Part shown: positions 1-9,489 of the stretch, piece by piece
How positions within the stretch are numbered: position 1 is the stretch's first letter
Layout of the letters: every line of letters starts with the position of its first letter
Source of the DNA: Kordia sp039026955
GTDB lineage: Bacteria; Bacteroidota; Bacteroidia; Flavobacteriales; Flavobacteriaceae
DNA length: 64,000 nt
Direction of reading: 5' to 3'
NCBI GenBank assembly: GCA_039026955.1
Contig: JBCCLH010000009.1
Coordinates: forward strand, 83,056 to 147,055
Notes under the pieces: model-generated
Databases searched by the model: none
What the model was told of the DNA's origin: nothing
Seen by the model: only the letters and a program-made list of their open reading frames with translations
Program-made: the position numbers and the translations under genes

Positions 1-998
1 CGCCAGCTGTCATTGCCAATGACGTAGCAGACTTGTTTGAATGTAGTTTTTTAGATGATCCGAATTTCGCTTCCTTTAACTTAGCTTCTCAAAATGACAC
101 AATGTTGGCTGGACTTATGGGCGATTACGAAGTTACTTTTCATCTCACCGAACAAGATGCTATGATGAATACAGCCTCTATCAGTAGCACATATACCAAT
201 ACATCAAATCCACAACAAATTTATGCACGCGTAGAGGATATTACGAATTCAAGTTGTTTTGATGTGATTGACTTTGAAATTACCGTGCTTGCCACACCTA
301 TTATCAACGAAAACCAAACCTTGTACCTATGCACAGACGGAACGGTGATTTTGTCTGCTGGTGTCACTGCTAATTTTTATAATTGGTCTACTGGAGAAGC
401 GACTCCTAGTGTCGTTGTAGATACACCAGGAACTTATACCGTGGAAGTTGGAAACAACTATACGGCTTTAGGCGAAGCACAAACCTGTAGCAATATCAAA
501 ACGTTTACGGTGATCGAATCGGGTCCTGCATTGCGTATTGATGTGACTACAACCGACTGGACACGTTTTCAAAATACCATTTTAGTTGCGGTTGAGGGTT
601 TAGGCGATTATGAATACTCCTTAGATGGTATCAATTATACAGATTCCAATGTGTTTGAAAATTTACTTGCAGGTGAATATACCGTGTATGTGCGTGATAA
701 AAATAACTGTGGTGTTGTTACAGAACCAACGTATCTTTTAAATTATCCGCGCTTCTTTACGCCGAATAACGATGGCATCAATGACAACTGGCAAATCACA
801 GCTTCTGCGAACGATCCTTCACTACAAATCTATATATTTGATCGGTATGGCAAACGAATCACTACACTCAATCCACAATCCAAAGGTTGGGACGGAAACT
901 ACAACGGACGACGCATGCCTTCTGGCGATTACTGGTTCCGCGTAGAGAGACCGATGAACGGAAATGTATATACAGGACATTTTACGCTGAAAAGGTGA
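1..998 (+). CDS. T9SS type B sorting domain surface protein, C-terminal part
   Basis: The reading frame is open from the first bases of the window (first full codon at 3), so the gene begins upstream and only about 332 C-terminal residues are visible. An apparent TTG start at 33 is internal. The visible part has Ig/PKD-like beta-rich segments. It ends in the classic gliding-motility CHU_C / T9SS type B domain: YPRFFTPNNDGINDNW, then FDRYGKRI, GWDGNYNGRRMPSGDYWF and a final GHFTLKR. Proteins with this tail are exported through the outer membrane by T9SS and stay on the cell surface or are released. The substrate or adhesive role cannot be told from this fragment. No terminator is obvious after the stop; a dispersed hairpin repeat follows about 80 bp downstream. 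Confidence 0.9.
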   Translation, partial: PAVIANDVADLFECSFLDDPNFASFNLASQNDTMLAGLMGDYEVTFHLTEQDAMMNTASISSTYTNTSNPQQIYARVEDITNSSCFDVIDFEITVLATPIINENQTLYLCTDGTVILSAGVTANFYNWSTGEATPSVVVDTPGTYTVEVGNNYTALGEAQTCSNIKTFTVIESGPALRIDVTTTDWTRFQNTILVAVEGLGDYEYSLDGINYTDSNVFENLLAGEYTVYVRDKNNCGVVTEPTYLLNYPRFFTPNNDGINDNWQITASANDPSLQIYIFDRYGKRITTLNPQSKGWDGNYNGRRMPSGDYWFRVERPMNGNVYTGHFTLKR

Positions 999-1078
999 TG
1001 CTGGTATTATTATCTAACGTGAGTTAGACATAAGAAATCATTAAATTACTAGTAATTCACTGAAAAATGAAGACTTAT

Positions 1079-1175
1079 TGTCAGTTCTAGCATTATCGTA
1101 GATACCGAACGTAGTTCTTGAGAACAACTAAGATGTAATGGTTTCAAAGGAATCTCGACTGCGCTCGATTTGACA
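1079..1175. repeat. Dispersed TGTCA...TGACA hairpin repeat
   Basis: The element begins TGTCAGTTCTAGCATTATCG and ends CTCGACTGCGCTCGATTTGACA-like, with TGTCA/TGACA at its outer ends. The same type recurs at 19856-19996, 28690-28840 and 62881-62955, always between genes. It resembles the short intergenic palindromic repeats common in flavobacterial genomes. The rest of the gap 999-1340 shows nothing else clear. Confidence 0.65.
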
Positions 1176-1340
1176 TTTTACATAAGTTATTGATTGTTGT
1201 GTACTTAGTAAAATAATTATACAGAACTCACTTTATTTACAACATAATAGCAGCGAAATACGCAATTCTTCGTATTGTAAACTAGCTCAAAAATAGCAAA
1301 TTTAGCAGTGCAATTCACAACTATTTTGAGCTTACATTTT

Positions 1341-2372
1341 ATGCAAAAACCATTCACGCAAAACGATCGGAAAAAAATACAACAAAAAATAGGGTTTACT
1401 GTCGGCATCATGCTTTTTGCTATTGCGATGTTTACGGCAATTTATCTTTTTGTATTGCGGGATTTCATGCAAAAACCAGACACATTTACAAACATTCCAG
1501 CAATTATGTTTGGTATTTTTGGCGTTTTCTTTGTGGGAGTTATTGTGTATATGCTCTCCATTTTTACAAAAGATTTGAAATCTGGTGTTAAAAATTGTAT
1601 TGAAGGTGTTGTGGAAGACAAACGACTTAACATTAAGAAATCTACTTCACGTAGAACTGGAACAGGCACAAGAAGCGGACGCTCTAGTTCCTCAAGTACA
1701 CAGCGTTATTATTATATCACTATGAATGGTGAAGCGCATAAAATAGAATATAAGATGTACGTGGATATCAAAGTTGGCAATACCATTTACTTTGAAGTCG
1801 CACCGAATTCTAAAACCGTTTTATCATACAAAATTCTCGAAAGTCAGGCAGCAAAGACGCTTCAAACAGTTCCGAAATTAGACAAAAGAACTTATCCTTC
1901 CTACAAAACAAAACAAGCGCCACTGACCCGAAGAGATGAAGATTCTATTCGTGCTTTTTATGATAAAAAATTACGCAAACATCTCACGTATATTGCCATT
2001 GTAGGGTTGCCTATTTTTGGATTGATCTATAATGATTTAATGGTGTTTGTGTTGTTTCTGTTTCCGTTGCCTATCATCTTGGTCTATCAACTTTACAAAG
2101 CGATTGCGCTGTATTTTAATTTTAAACGTTCTTTGGACAATCGCAAAAAAAATCTGACTACCACACAAATTATTGACAAGGTATTTACCACCATCACTCG
2201 GAATGGTAGCAAAAGTTCACATCATTCTTTAAAAACGACTTATAAGACAATTAAAGTTCCGGAAGATATTTACGGTAAAGTCACGACTGGCAATGAAATC
2301 ATTGTGCATGAAGCAACACATTTAGCAACTGCCATTGGACTTACGTTGGACGATCAGTATTATCCTTTTTGA
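1341..2372 (+). CDS. Predicted multi-pass membrane protein, function unknown
   Basis: I prefer the ATG at 1341 (MQKPFTQNDRKK, 343 residues) to the upstream GTG at 1308, because the basic N-terminus directly precedes the first membrane helix. Two hydrophobic helices (about residues 17-38 and 50-72) are followed by a soluble stretch. That stretch has a short EGVVEDKR strand, a Ser/Arg-rich linker (RTGTGTRSGRSSSSS) and a YYYITMNGEAHKIEY beta segment. Two further helices lie near residues 215-265, and a second soluble domain ends the protein. The two soluble halves look like duplicated small beta-barrels, reminiscent of DUF3592-like proteins, but I do not recognise the family securely. Its neighbours give no functional hint, and it appears to be a single-gene unit. 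Confidence 0.75.
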   Translation: MQKPFTQNDRKKIQQKIGFTVGIMLFAIAMFTAIYLFVLRDFMQKPDTFTNIPAIMFGIFGVFFVGVIVYMLSIFTKDLKSGVKNCIEGVVEDKRLNIKKSTSRRTGTGTRSGRSSSSSTQRYYYITMNGEAHKIEYKMYVDIKVGNTIYFEVAPNSKTVLSYKILESQAAKTLQTVPKLDKRTYPSYKTKQAPLTRRDEDSIRAFYDKKLRKHLTYIAIVGLPIFGLIYNDLMVFVLFLFPLPIILVYQLYKAIALYFNFKRSLDNRKKNLTTTQIIDKVFTTITRNGSKSSHHSLKTTYKTIKVPEDIYGKVTTGNEIIVHEATHLATAIGLTLDDQYYPF

Positions 2373-2480
2373 TAGTTGGTACTTATAAAATTTTAATACG
2401 CATTTTTAAAAACCACGTAAAAATACGCATAAAAATACATTTCTAATGCCTTAAATTTGAGTCACTTAATAATCACATAC

Positions 2481-3119
2481 ATGAAACATTACATTTTCGG
2501 ATATGGCTCTTTGGTTGAAACAAAATCAAGACTCAGAGCGGCTCCGAAAGCAAAAGTAGCTTTTCCTGCAATTGCATATGGATTTCAACGTGGTTGGTAT
2601 GCGCGCATGCCGGAAACACTTGCTAGCATTTCTCCTACATATTTGGGTTGTTATCCTGATAGAGAAAGTCATATTAATGGTGTGATTTATGAAGTAACGG
2701 AAGCAGAGTTGAAAGCCACAGACGAACGCGAAATGGGCTATATTAGAAAAAAAGTAACCCAACTTGAACAGTATTATCAAGTCACAGAATCAGGCGATGA
2801 AGTGTGGATTTATGTAAACGATTTTAAGGATATTGTGCCACCGCCAACTGTGTTTCCTACGAAGGAATTCCCGATTGTGCAATCGTATGTAGATATCTGC
2901 ATTACAGGTTGTTTGGAAGTTGAAAATAACTTTCCAAGAGCACGTGAAGATCAGTTTACTATTGATTTTATACGTTCTACAATTGGCTGGAGCGAGTTTT
3001 GGGCAAACGATCGCATCTACCCAAGACGCCCGTTTATCTATCAAGAAAATGCATTCAAGATAGATGCCATCTTAAAAGAGAATTTACCCGAATTCTTCGA
3101 TAAGATTTATATTGAATAG
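2481..3119 (+). CDS. Gamma-glutamylcyclotransferase-like (GGCT/ChaC fold) protein
   Basis: This is a 212-residue cytoplasmic protein from the ATG at 2481; the in-frame TTG at 2457 adds an unlikely extension. The N-terminus HYIFGYGSLVE carries the YGSL motif that binds the gamma-glutamyl moiety. DEREMGYIRKK contains the Glu in the position of the catalytic acid of GGCT/ChaC enzymes (D-x-R-E-x-x-Y). Family members release 5-oxoproline from gamma-glutamyl amino acids, glutathione or related amides. The exact substrate here is not predictable. The C-terminal half (about 115-212) is longer than in minimal GGCT proteins and includes SYVDICITGCLEVE. The gene is monocistronic, with a clear terminator at 3151-3187. 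Confidence 0.8.
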   Translation: MKHYIFGYGSLVETKSRLRAAPKAKVAFPAIAYGFQRGWYARMPETLASISPTYLGCYPDRESHINGVIYEVTEAELKATDEREMGYIRKKVTQLEQYYQVTESGDEVWIYVNDFKDIVPPPTVFPTKEFPIVQSYVDICITGCLEVENNFPRAREDQFTIDFIRSTIGWSEFWANDRIYPRRPFIYQENAFKIDAILKENLPEFFDKIYIE

Positions 3120-3150
3120 TACCAATTACCATATTTAGTTTTACGATTGA

Positions 3151-3187
3151 AAAATGTCATTACCAATGCAGTGATGACATTTTTCTA
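3151..3187 (+). terminator. Rho-independent terminator
   Basis: AAAATGTCAT (3151-3160) pairs with ATGACATTTT (3174-3183) around a 13-nt loop and runs into a T-rich tract. It lies 31 bp after the GGCT-like gene. Confidence 0.75.
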
Positions 3188-3289
3188 TTTATAGAAAGTG
3201 GTTCATTTGTGTAGAAAAATGTTTTCATTTGTTTATTTTGCAGGGATGATTTTTTTCAAATCATTTTCAAAACCTGCATACCATTCCAT

Positions 3290-4711
3290 ATGAAGAAAAA
3301 AATAATTCTCCCTTTAGGCCCACTTTTATGTTTGCTATTCTTCTTTTGCCCGTTTACGATTTTAAGTCCCGAAGCAGATAAAGTATTAGGCGTTGCGGTG
3401 TGGATGATTTTATGGTGGATTACCGAAGTAGTTTCTATTTCAGTGACTGCATTGATTCCGCTTACATTTTATCCGCTGTTAGGCATAATGCCGATGAAAG
3501 AAGTTGCCGTGAATTATGCACATCCGATTATTTTTCTCTTTTTTGGTGGATTTGTCTTGGCACTTGCGTTAGAAAAGGTAAATCTACATCGGCGCGTGGC
3601 ACTATCGATCATTAAGCTTACAGGAACGAGTCCCAATAGAATTATTTTAGGATTTATGCTGGCAACAGCTTTTTTAAGCATGTGGATTAGCAATACTGCA
3701 ACTACAGTAGTCATGCTACCTATCGCCTATTCTGTCATTGAATTATTGATTGATGATGCAGATGGTTTTACCAAAAAAGACAGAAACTTTGCGTTGAGTA
3801 TTATGCTCGGAATTGCCTATTCGGCGAATGTTGGCGGCATTGCGACTTTGATTGGAACACCTCCAAATATTGTATTGGCTGGGTTTATGAAGAGTGAATT
3901 TAACTATACCATTTCTTTTGTCAAGTGGATGCTTGTAGGAATTCCGTTTGCCATCATCATGTTGTTTTTTATCTATTATGTGCTGACGAAAATTATGTAT
4001 CCAAACCATTTGGCGGCTTTTGAAAAATCCAAGGAATTAATTGATCAAGAAATGAAGAAACTGGGGAAAATTAGCAAATCTGAAATAACGATTTTGGTCA
4101 TTTTTATCGTAGCAATTCTCTTCTGGATTATCAAAGAATATATCAACAATCTTTTTCCTTCACTTGGATTGAGTGATACGAGCATCAGTTTAGTCGCTGC
4201 TTTTGCTTGTTTTGTCGCTACACATAACAACGAGACCATCCTAAAATGGGACGATACCAAACGCTTGCCTTGGGGAATTTTACTTTTATTCGGCGGCGGA
4301 TTGGCACTTGCAGGCGCACTTTCTAACGTTGGTATTATTGATATGATTGGAAATGCTGTAAGTACGAATACCACATTGAGTGTGTTGCTCATTTGTAGTG
4401 TGTTAATTGCCGTGATGTTATTCATGACAGAATTGATGAGCAATGTGGCATTAATTACCATTTTTGCACCAATGGTCGCAGGTGTGGCGCTTGGATTAGA
4501 AATCAGCCTATTACACATATTGATTCCTGTAGCGATGGCATCTAGTTGTGCGTTTATGTTACCAATGTCCACACCACCCAACGCGATTGTCTTTGCGAGT
4601 GGTCATGTAAAAGTAGCGCAAATGGCACGTGCAGGATTTTTACTGAATATTATTTCTATTATTTTGTTGATTGTATTTTTTCAGTTTGTGATTCCGCTTG
4701 TTTTTACTTGA
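3290..4711 (+). CDS. DASS/SLC13 family sodium:anion symporter
   Basis: This is a 473-residue inner-membrane transporter with about 11-12 hydrophobic helices, the usual length for the divalent anion:Na+ symporter family. The first substrate/sodium-site motif appears as WISNTATTVVMLPIA. A GTPPN segment follows in IATLIGTPPNIVLAG. Near the end SSCAFMLPMSTPPNAIVFA fits the family signature S-x2-F-x2-P-[LIVM]-[GSA]-x3-N-x-[LIVM]-V. The likely cargo is a dicarboxylate (succinate, malate, citrate) or sulfate; sequence alone does not decide. The start MKKKIILPLGPL directly precedes the first helix. The gene looks monocistronic, and a TATTTTG box lies about 60 bp upstream near 3233-3240. Confidence 0.9.
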   Translation: MKKKIILPLGPLLCLLFFFCPFTILSPEADKVLGVAVWMILWWITEVVSISVTALIPLTFYPLLGIMPMKEVAVNYAHPIIFLFFGGFVLALALEKVNLHRRVALSIIKLTGTSPNRIILGFMLATAFLSMWISNTATTVVMLPIAYSVIELLIDDADGFTKKDRNFALSIMLGIAYSANVGGIATLIGTPPNIVLAGFMKSEFNYTISFVKWMLVGIPFAIIMLFFIYYVLTKIMYPNHLAAFEKSKELIDQEMKKLGKISKSEITILVIFIVAILFWIIKEYINNLFPSLGLSDTSISLVAAFACFVATHNNETILKWDDTKRLPWGILLLFGGGLALAGALSNVGIIDMIGNAVSTNTTLSVLLICSVLIAVMLFMTELMSNVALITIFAPMVAGVALGLEISLLHILIPVAMASSCAFMLPMSTPPNAIVFASGHVKVAQMARAGFLLNIISIILLIVFFQFVIPLVFT

Positions 4712-4811
4712 TCATTAAAGTTTTCATGTGAAGTATTTGGTCTTAAAGTATTCTTAAGAATACACAATGACGCTTAGTTGTTTTGTATTTTTAGGTAAAA
4801 TAGATAAGATT

Positions 4812-4940
4812 ATGAAACATTTAGAACAGTATCAAACAACAGAAGCTTCTAAGATTCTGGGAGGAACTGAAACTAGTGAACTTTTTACTAACGGAAGTAG
4901 ACAGTTTCCAACTCCAAGGACTATTACAATTGTACCTTAA
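4812..4940 (+). CDS. Small peptide (42 aa) with Gly-Gly motif, RiPP-precursor-like
   Basis: This short ORF encodes a 42-residue peptide that starts MKHLEQYQTTEASKILGG and continues TETSELFTNGSRQFPTPR to a TITIVP end. The charged, helix-prone first half ending in Gly-Gly, followed by a short Thr/Ser-rich tail, is the layout of Bacteroidota GG-leader natural-product precursors. In those the leader is cut after GG by a C39-type peptidase. No peptidase, radical SAM or lanthipeptide enzyme is nearby, so the peptide would be an orphan. Initiation at 4812 follows an AT-rich leader with TATTTTTA near 4786. The rest of the gap 4712-5101 contains a palindromic repeat. It could also be a chance ORF. Confidence 0.4.
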   Translation: MKHLEQYQTTEASKILGGTETSELFTNGSRQFPTPRTITIVP

Positions 4941-4970
4941 AGTTCTTACAAAACAGTCTGTAGAAAGTAT

Positions 4971-5076
4971 GTGGCTGTCTAAAAAGTACAGATTTCGTCA
5001 AACCGAACCATGTGCTGAACTTGATTCAGTATCAAGCTCAGAATGACGTTTTTGAGGACTTTTTAGACAGCTTCAC
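4971..5076. repeat. About 100-bp palindromic repeat
   Basis: GCTGTCTAAAAAGT (4974-4987) is exactly complementary to ACTTTTTAGACAGC (5058-5071). Inside it, TTCGTCA and TGACG form a second inverted pair, around a TGAACTTGATTCAG / TCAAGCTCAGA core. It sits at the convergent junction between the small peptide ORF and the minus-strand gene at 5102, so it may also act as a bidirectional terminator. Confidence 0.65.
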
Positions 5077-5101
5077 ATAAAATATATGATTCGAAGGGTT
5101 A

Positions 5102-8100
5102 TTATTCTACAATCAACTTTTTCGTTGTTCCTTTGCTATTTTTTACGATGTATAATCCTGTTTTTAAGTTGGATACATCTAAATCAGTATCTTGATAAAT
5201 TTCTTTTACCAATCTTCCTGCCACATCGAATACTTGATAATCATCTTCGATGCTAAAGGTAACTTGTTGTTTCGCAGGATTCGGATACATAAGAAAACTA
5301 TTTCTTCTTGTATTGAATTCATCAACGCTTAATACATTGTCTAACGAATAAATGCTTAACGTAGCGCTCACTTCATTTGAAATGACTAGCAATGCGGTTC
5401 CTGTTGGACTGTCATTTTCATTTACATAAATGATTCCTTCTGGACCTAAATCGCCTGTTTCTGCAGCACCTGGCACGGCACCACGATTATTTAAATATTG
5501 TAAGAAGGTTGGATTTGCAGGATTCGTTACATCATAAATCATCACACCACCTACACGTTCTAATATCACAAACGCATAGTATGAACCGTCGATTTCTTGT
5601 ACAATGACGCCTTCTGGTTCTGGACCTTTGTTGTCGCTTCGGTTTTTGAAACTGTTGTTCGAATTACTTGCGTTGAAAATTCCACCATAAGTGGCATCTG
5701 CAGCAGTGATCACTTCAAAATCATTTCCACTATCATACACTAAATTTCCTGTACTTGCTTCAAAAATACTGAACGAACGTGCACCGTATACGTGAATTTC
5801 CTCAAATTCAGGATCGCCATCGGTGTTTCCTGAAGCATTTGAAATGTTGATGTCTCCTAAGTTTGCGCCTAGAGTCAAAATATCAATATCACCAAATACT
5901 GCTGGATCTAAGTTGTAATCACTATCACCTAGTTTGCGTTCTTCCTGAAATGCATTGTAATCTCTGGCATCACCTTCATTTGCTGTCACGATGTACCCTG
6001 TTCCGCCTTTTTGGTAGAACGAAATCGCATCTGGCATATACATTCCGTAGATTGGCCACGAAGCATTGAAGATAAAGTCTGTTTCTCCACTTGCATCTAA
6101 AGAATTCCTTGGAATACTGTGATCTTTCAATCCAAACGAAAGTACATTTGTGATGGTGTTTGTGGTTAAATCGACAATTGCATACGCATTGTTTTCTTGC
6201 AATGCTACATAGGCAAATAAGTTATCATCAGAAACGGTAATGTATTCTGGCTCTAAATCTTGCGCTACGGTAGCGCCTGGACCAAAAATACGAATACCTG
6301 CTGCTTCTAAGGTTGCTTGTTGTGCGTTGAAACTCGTAAACGTAGCCGTCGTAACATCAGTTTGTGTTATGTTTCCTAAACCGCCTGTCATATCAATAAT
6401 AGAAACGCTTCCTTCTGGATCAATGGTGTAATCACCACTTGGTTCTCCTTCGTTGGCTACGACTAGTTTTGTACCGTCTGGTGTAAAGGTGATCATATCT
6501 GGTAATGCACCAACCGTCACTGTTGATTGGTTATTTCCATCTATATCAGAAAACATCACAAATCCGTTATCCGTAGTCGGATTTGCCGCAATCGCTGCCG
6601 CTAAAACCCCGTTTCTTACCGCAACACTTTGTACGCCAGAAGTGTTTGCTGGCAATGCAATGGATGAAATTGAGGTAATATTTGTAGGATCTGAAAAATC
6701 CAATACTTCTATCGTATCATCATTCGTCACAAATAAACGTTGTGAAGCTGCATCATACGCAGTGATTTCGGCAGTTCCACTTGCGTCTACTAAATAGCTT
6801 GTTACATAGTTTACATCTAACAAAGAACTGTCAGGCGTTGGCACGACAGTATCATCATCTAAGATATATACTGAAAATTGATCCAATCCGCCAACGGTTA
6901 CATTACTTTCGTTCGTTAAACTCAACACAAAGAACAAATCACTTTCATCGTTCATATTGTCGAGAATTGGAATGTTCAATGTTTGCGATGTGGTACTTCC
7001 CATTGGGAATGTTAAGGTTTGTGTAGTTGCGTATGTAAAATGTGTTCCTTCTACGGCAGTGCCACCAGTCAATAAAGTAACATCTACCGTTCCTCCTGTG
7101 GTTGGCGCTTGTGAGATGTTTACCGTAACGGTTACATTTCCGCCTGTTTCAGAGATATTTGTAAATGCAGCGTCAAATTGTACGGTTGGAAATGTTGGTG
7201 CGAGTGCATTTGCTGGTGATGCAATATTTGGTGTGTCATTCGCATCGCCACCAAGATCCGTTGTTGCTACTGCGTTACTTGCATTTCCTACAGTACTGAA
7301 TGCGGCTAATTCTAGATCATACGATTGTCCGTCGTTTGCTGCTGTATTTGGATAACTTTCCGAAGCAATTGGTGCTGTCATCGTAGGATCGCCTAACCAA
7401 AGTGTTACTGTATCACCGCTGGCACCTAATCCTGAACCGTCTGTATATCCAACTTTTACACCAGATAAATCTACTACCGTTCCCCAAACAGAAATAAAGG
7501 TATTTACTTCGTTTCCTGTATTATCTGAGACGAGCACAATTACTCGTTCACCTGGCTGAATGTCTGTGATGCCTTGGATTACATCTGCCGCAGTACCATC
7601 CGCAGAATCGTCATCGTAATATAAGTCTGGATCTACGCCTGAAACCCACGCAGTAGTTCCCGTGTTGTGAATTTCAAACCAGTCTTCTGTCAAATCCGTT
7701 CCAGCTTGCCCGGGAAATATTTCTGTTACTACCAAACTAGAGACTCCAGAGATGTTTCCTGGAGAACCAATATTTGGCGTATCGGTCGCGTCGCCTCCTA
7801 AAGCGATTGTTGCTACGGCAAAGCTTAAGTTCCCAACAAAACTAAAGGCTCCTAATTCTACATCATATGATTGTCCGTCATTGGCAACCGTATCAGGATA
7901 TACGCCTGTTGCGATTGGCATGGTTGTTAAAGGATCGCCTAACCAGATGTTGACAGCATCACCGCCAGAACCTAAACCAGAACCATCAGTATATCCAACT
8001 TCTACCGTTGTCAAATCGACTACAACGCCCCAAACAATGTTGAAGTTTGCTACTTCGCCAGCCATATTATCGGTTACAAGCACAATTACGCGTTCGCCTG

Positions 8101-9460
8101 GCTGAATGTCTGTAATTCCTTGAATTAAATCGGCAGTGGTTCCATCGGCTGATTCGTCATCGTAATATAAATCGGCATTTACACCTGCGACCCAAGCAAC
8201 TGTTCCTGTATTGTGAATTTCAAACCAGTCTTCTGTTAAATCGGTTCCTGCTTGACCTGGAAATATTTCTGAGATCGTTAAGGTAGGAATGTTGTTTACA
8301 TTTCCTGGAGAACCAATATTCGGCACATTATTGCTATCGCCTCCTAAAGCTGTTGTTGCCACTGCAAAACTTGTATTGGCAACTACACTGAATGCTGTCA
8401 GTTCTAAATCATAGGATTGTCCGTCATTGGCAACCGTATCAGGATATGCGCCTGTTGCGATCGGCATGGTTGTCAAAGGATCGCCCAACCAAATGTTTAC
8501 AGTATCTCCTCCGCCGCCAAGTCCAGCGCCGTCTGTATATCCAACTTCAATTCCAGTTAAATCTACTACGGCACTCCAGACCGTATTGAAAGTAGCGACT
8601 TCGCCAGCCATGTTATCAGTAACAAGTACAATCACTCTTTCGCCTGGTTGAATGTCTGTGATTCCCTGAATTAAATCAGCAGTAGTTCCATCGGCAGATT
8701 CATCATCGTAGTATAAATCGGCACTTACACCTGCAACCCAAGCAATGGTTCCTGTATTGTGAATTTCAAACCAGTCTTCTGTTAAATCAGTTCCAGCTTG
8801 CCCTGGAAATATTTCTGAAATTGCCAATGTTGGTGTATTGACCACATTTCCTGGAGAAGCAATATTTGGTACATTGCTACTTGCGCCACCTAGTGCGATG
8901 GTAGTCACTGCAAAGTTTGTATTTCCGTTACTACTGAATGCACTAAGTTCTACATCATAGGATTGTCCGTCATTAGCCACAGTGTCAGGATACGCACCTG
9001 TCGCAATTGGCATGGTTGTCAAAGGATCGCCAAGCCAAATATTGACCGCATCTCCTCCTCCGCCAAGTCCAGCGCCGTCTGTGTATCCAACTTCGATTAC
9101 GGTTAAATCTACTACGGCGCCCCAAACCGTGTTGAAAGTTGCTACTTCACCTGCCATATTATCTGTAACTAATACAATTACTCGTTCGCCTGGTTGAATG
9201 TCTGTGATTCCTTGAATTAAATCGGCAGTGGTTCCGTCGGCAGATTCGTCATCGTAATATAAATCGGCATCTATACCTGCAACCCAAGCGGTGGTTCCTG
9301 TGTTGTGAATTTCGAACCAATCGGCTGTTAAATCGGTTCCTGCTTGTCCTGGAAATATCTCGGTTATTACGAGATTTATGCTAAAAGGATGGTCCTTTTT
9401 TTCTGTGGAATGAGCGATAAAACTCAGCAGCAAAAGTGCTAGTAATGTAATTTTTTTCAT
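5102..9460 (-). CDS. Secreted lamin-tail/Calx-beta/choice-of-anchor I protein with T9SS type A signal
   Basis: This is a 1452-residue exported protein. A signal peptide (MKKITLLALLLLSFIAHS) is followed by four tandem lamin-tail (LTD) domains, spaced about 181 residues and starting near residues 31, 212, 394 and 575. Each has the core EIFPGQAGTDLT, DWFEIHNTGT and DIQPGERVIVLV. A Calx-beta domain follows at about 757-870 (FDAAFTNISETGGNVTV ... YILDDD). Next comes a choice-of-anchor I beta-propeller-like domain (about 880-1370, with GTKLVVANEGEPSGDY, GDARDYNAF and GPEPEGV), a family related to alkaline-phosphatase-like and esterase-like surface proteins. The T9SS type A tail (MYPNPAKQQVTF ... 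LKTGLYIV) is at about 1375-1452. It probably acts at the cell surface; the enzymatic role is unproven. The four LTD copies are strongly similar at DNA level, suggesting recent tandem duplication. Confidence 0.9.
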   Translation of the reverse strand: MKKITLLALLLLSFIAHSTEKKDHPFSINLVITEIFPGQAGTDLTADWFEIHNTGTTAWVAGIDADLYYDDESADGTTADLIQGITDIQPGERVIVLVTDNMAGEVATFNTVWGAVVDLTVIEVGYTDGAGLGGGGDAVNIWLGDPLTTMPIATGAYPDTVANDGQSYDVELSAFSSNGNTNFAVTTIALGGASSNVPNIASPGNVVNTPTLAISEIFPGQAGTDLTEDWFEIHNTGTIAWVAGVSADLYYDDESADGTTADLIQGITDIQPGERVIVLVTDNMAGEVATFNTVWSAVVDLTGIEVGYTDGAGLGGGGDTVNIWLGDPLTTMPIATGAYPDTVANDGQSYDLELTAFSVVANTSFAVATTALGGDSNNVPNIGSPGNVNNIPTLTISEIFPGQAGTDLTEDWFEIHNTGTVAWVAGVNADLYYDDESADGTTADLIQGITDIQPGERVIVLVTDNMAGEVANFNIVWGVVVDLTTVEVGYTDGSGLGSGGDAVNIWLGDPLTTMPIATGVYPDTVANDGQSYDVELGAFSFVGNLSFAVATIALGGDATDTPNIGSPGNISGVSSLVVTEIFPGQAGTDLTEDWFEIHNTGTTAWVSGVDPDLYYDDDSADGTAADVIQGITDIQPGERVIVLVSDNTGNEVNTFISVWGTVVDLSGVKVGYTDGSGLGASGDTVTLWLGDPTMTAPIASESYPNTAANDGQSYDLELAAFSTVGNASNAVATTDLGGDANDTPNIASPANALAPTFPTVQFDAAFTNISETGGNVTVTVNISQAPTTGGTVDVTLLTGGTAVEGTHFTYATTQTLTFPMGSTTSQTLNIPILDNMNDESDLFFVLSLTNESNVTVGGLDQFSVYILDDDTVVPTPDSSLLDVNYVTSYLVDASGTAEITAYDAASQRLFVTNDDTIEVLDFSDPTNITSISSIALPANTSGVQSVAVRNGVLAAAIAANPTTDNGFVMFSDIDGNNQSTVTVGALPDMITFTPDGTKLVVANEGEPSGDYTIDPEGSVSIIDMTGGLGNITQTDVTTATFTSFNAQQATLEAAGIRIFGPGATVAQDLEPEYITVSDDNLFAYVALQENNAYAIVDLTTNTITNVLSFGLKDHSIPRNSLDASGETDFIFNASWPIYGMYMPDAISFYQKGGTGYIVTANEGDARDYNAFQEERKLGDSDYNLDPAVFGDIDILTLGANLGDINISNASGNTDGDPEFEEIHVYGARSFSIFEASTGNLVYDSGNDFEVITAADATYGGIFNASNSNNSFKNRSDNKGPEPEGVIVQEIDGSYYAFVILERVGGVMIYDVTNPANPTFLQYLNNRGAVPGAAETGDLGPEGIIYVNENDSPTGTALLVISNEVSATLSIYSLDNVLSVDEFNTRRNSFLMYPNPAKQQVTFSIEDDYQVFDVAGRLVKEIYQDTDLDVSNLKTGLYIVKNSKGTTKKLIVE

Positions 9461-9481
9461 CTTATAACTTTATTATTTTGG

Positions 9482-9489
9482 TAAATTTA
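9482..9489 (-). promoter_or_regulatory. Candidate -7 box for the minus-strand LTD gene
   Basis: TAAATTTA reads as TAnnTTTA on the minus strand, 21 bp upstream of the ATG at 9460. It resembles the Bacteroidota -7 consensus TAnnTTTG. The call rests on a single short motif. Confidence 0.35.

Noticed and set aside
4045..4581. 178-residue minus-strand ORF antisense to the anion transporter
   Set aside because: It lies entirely within the well-supported DASS gene and shows only the antisense image of hydrophobic codons.
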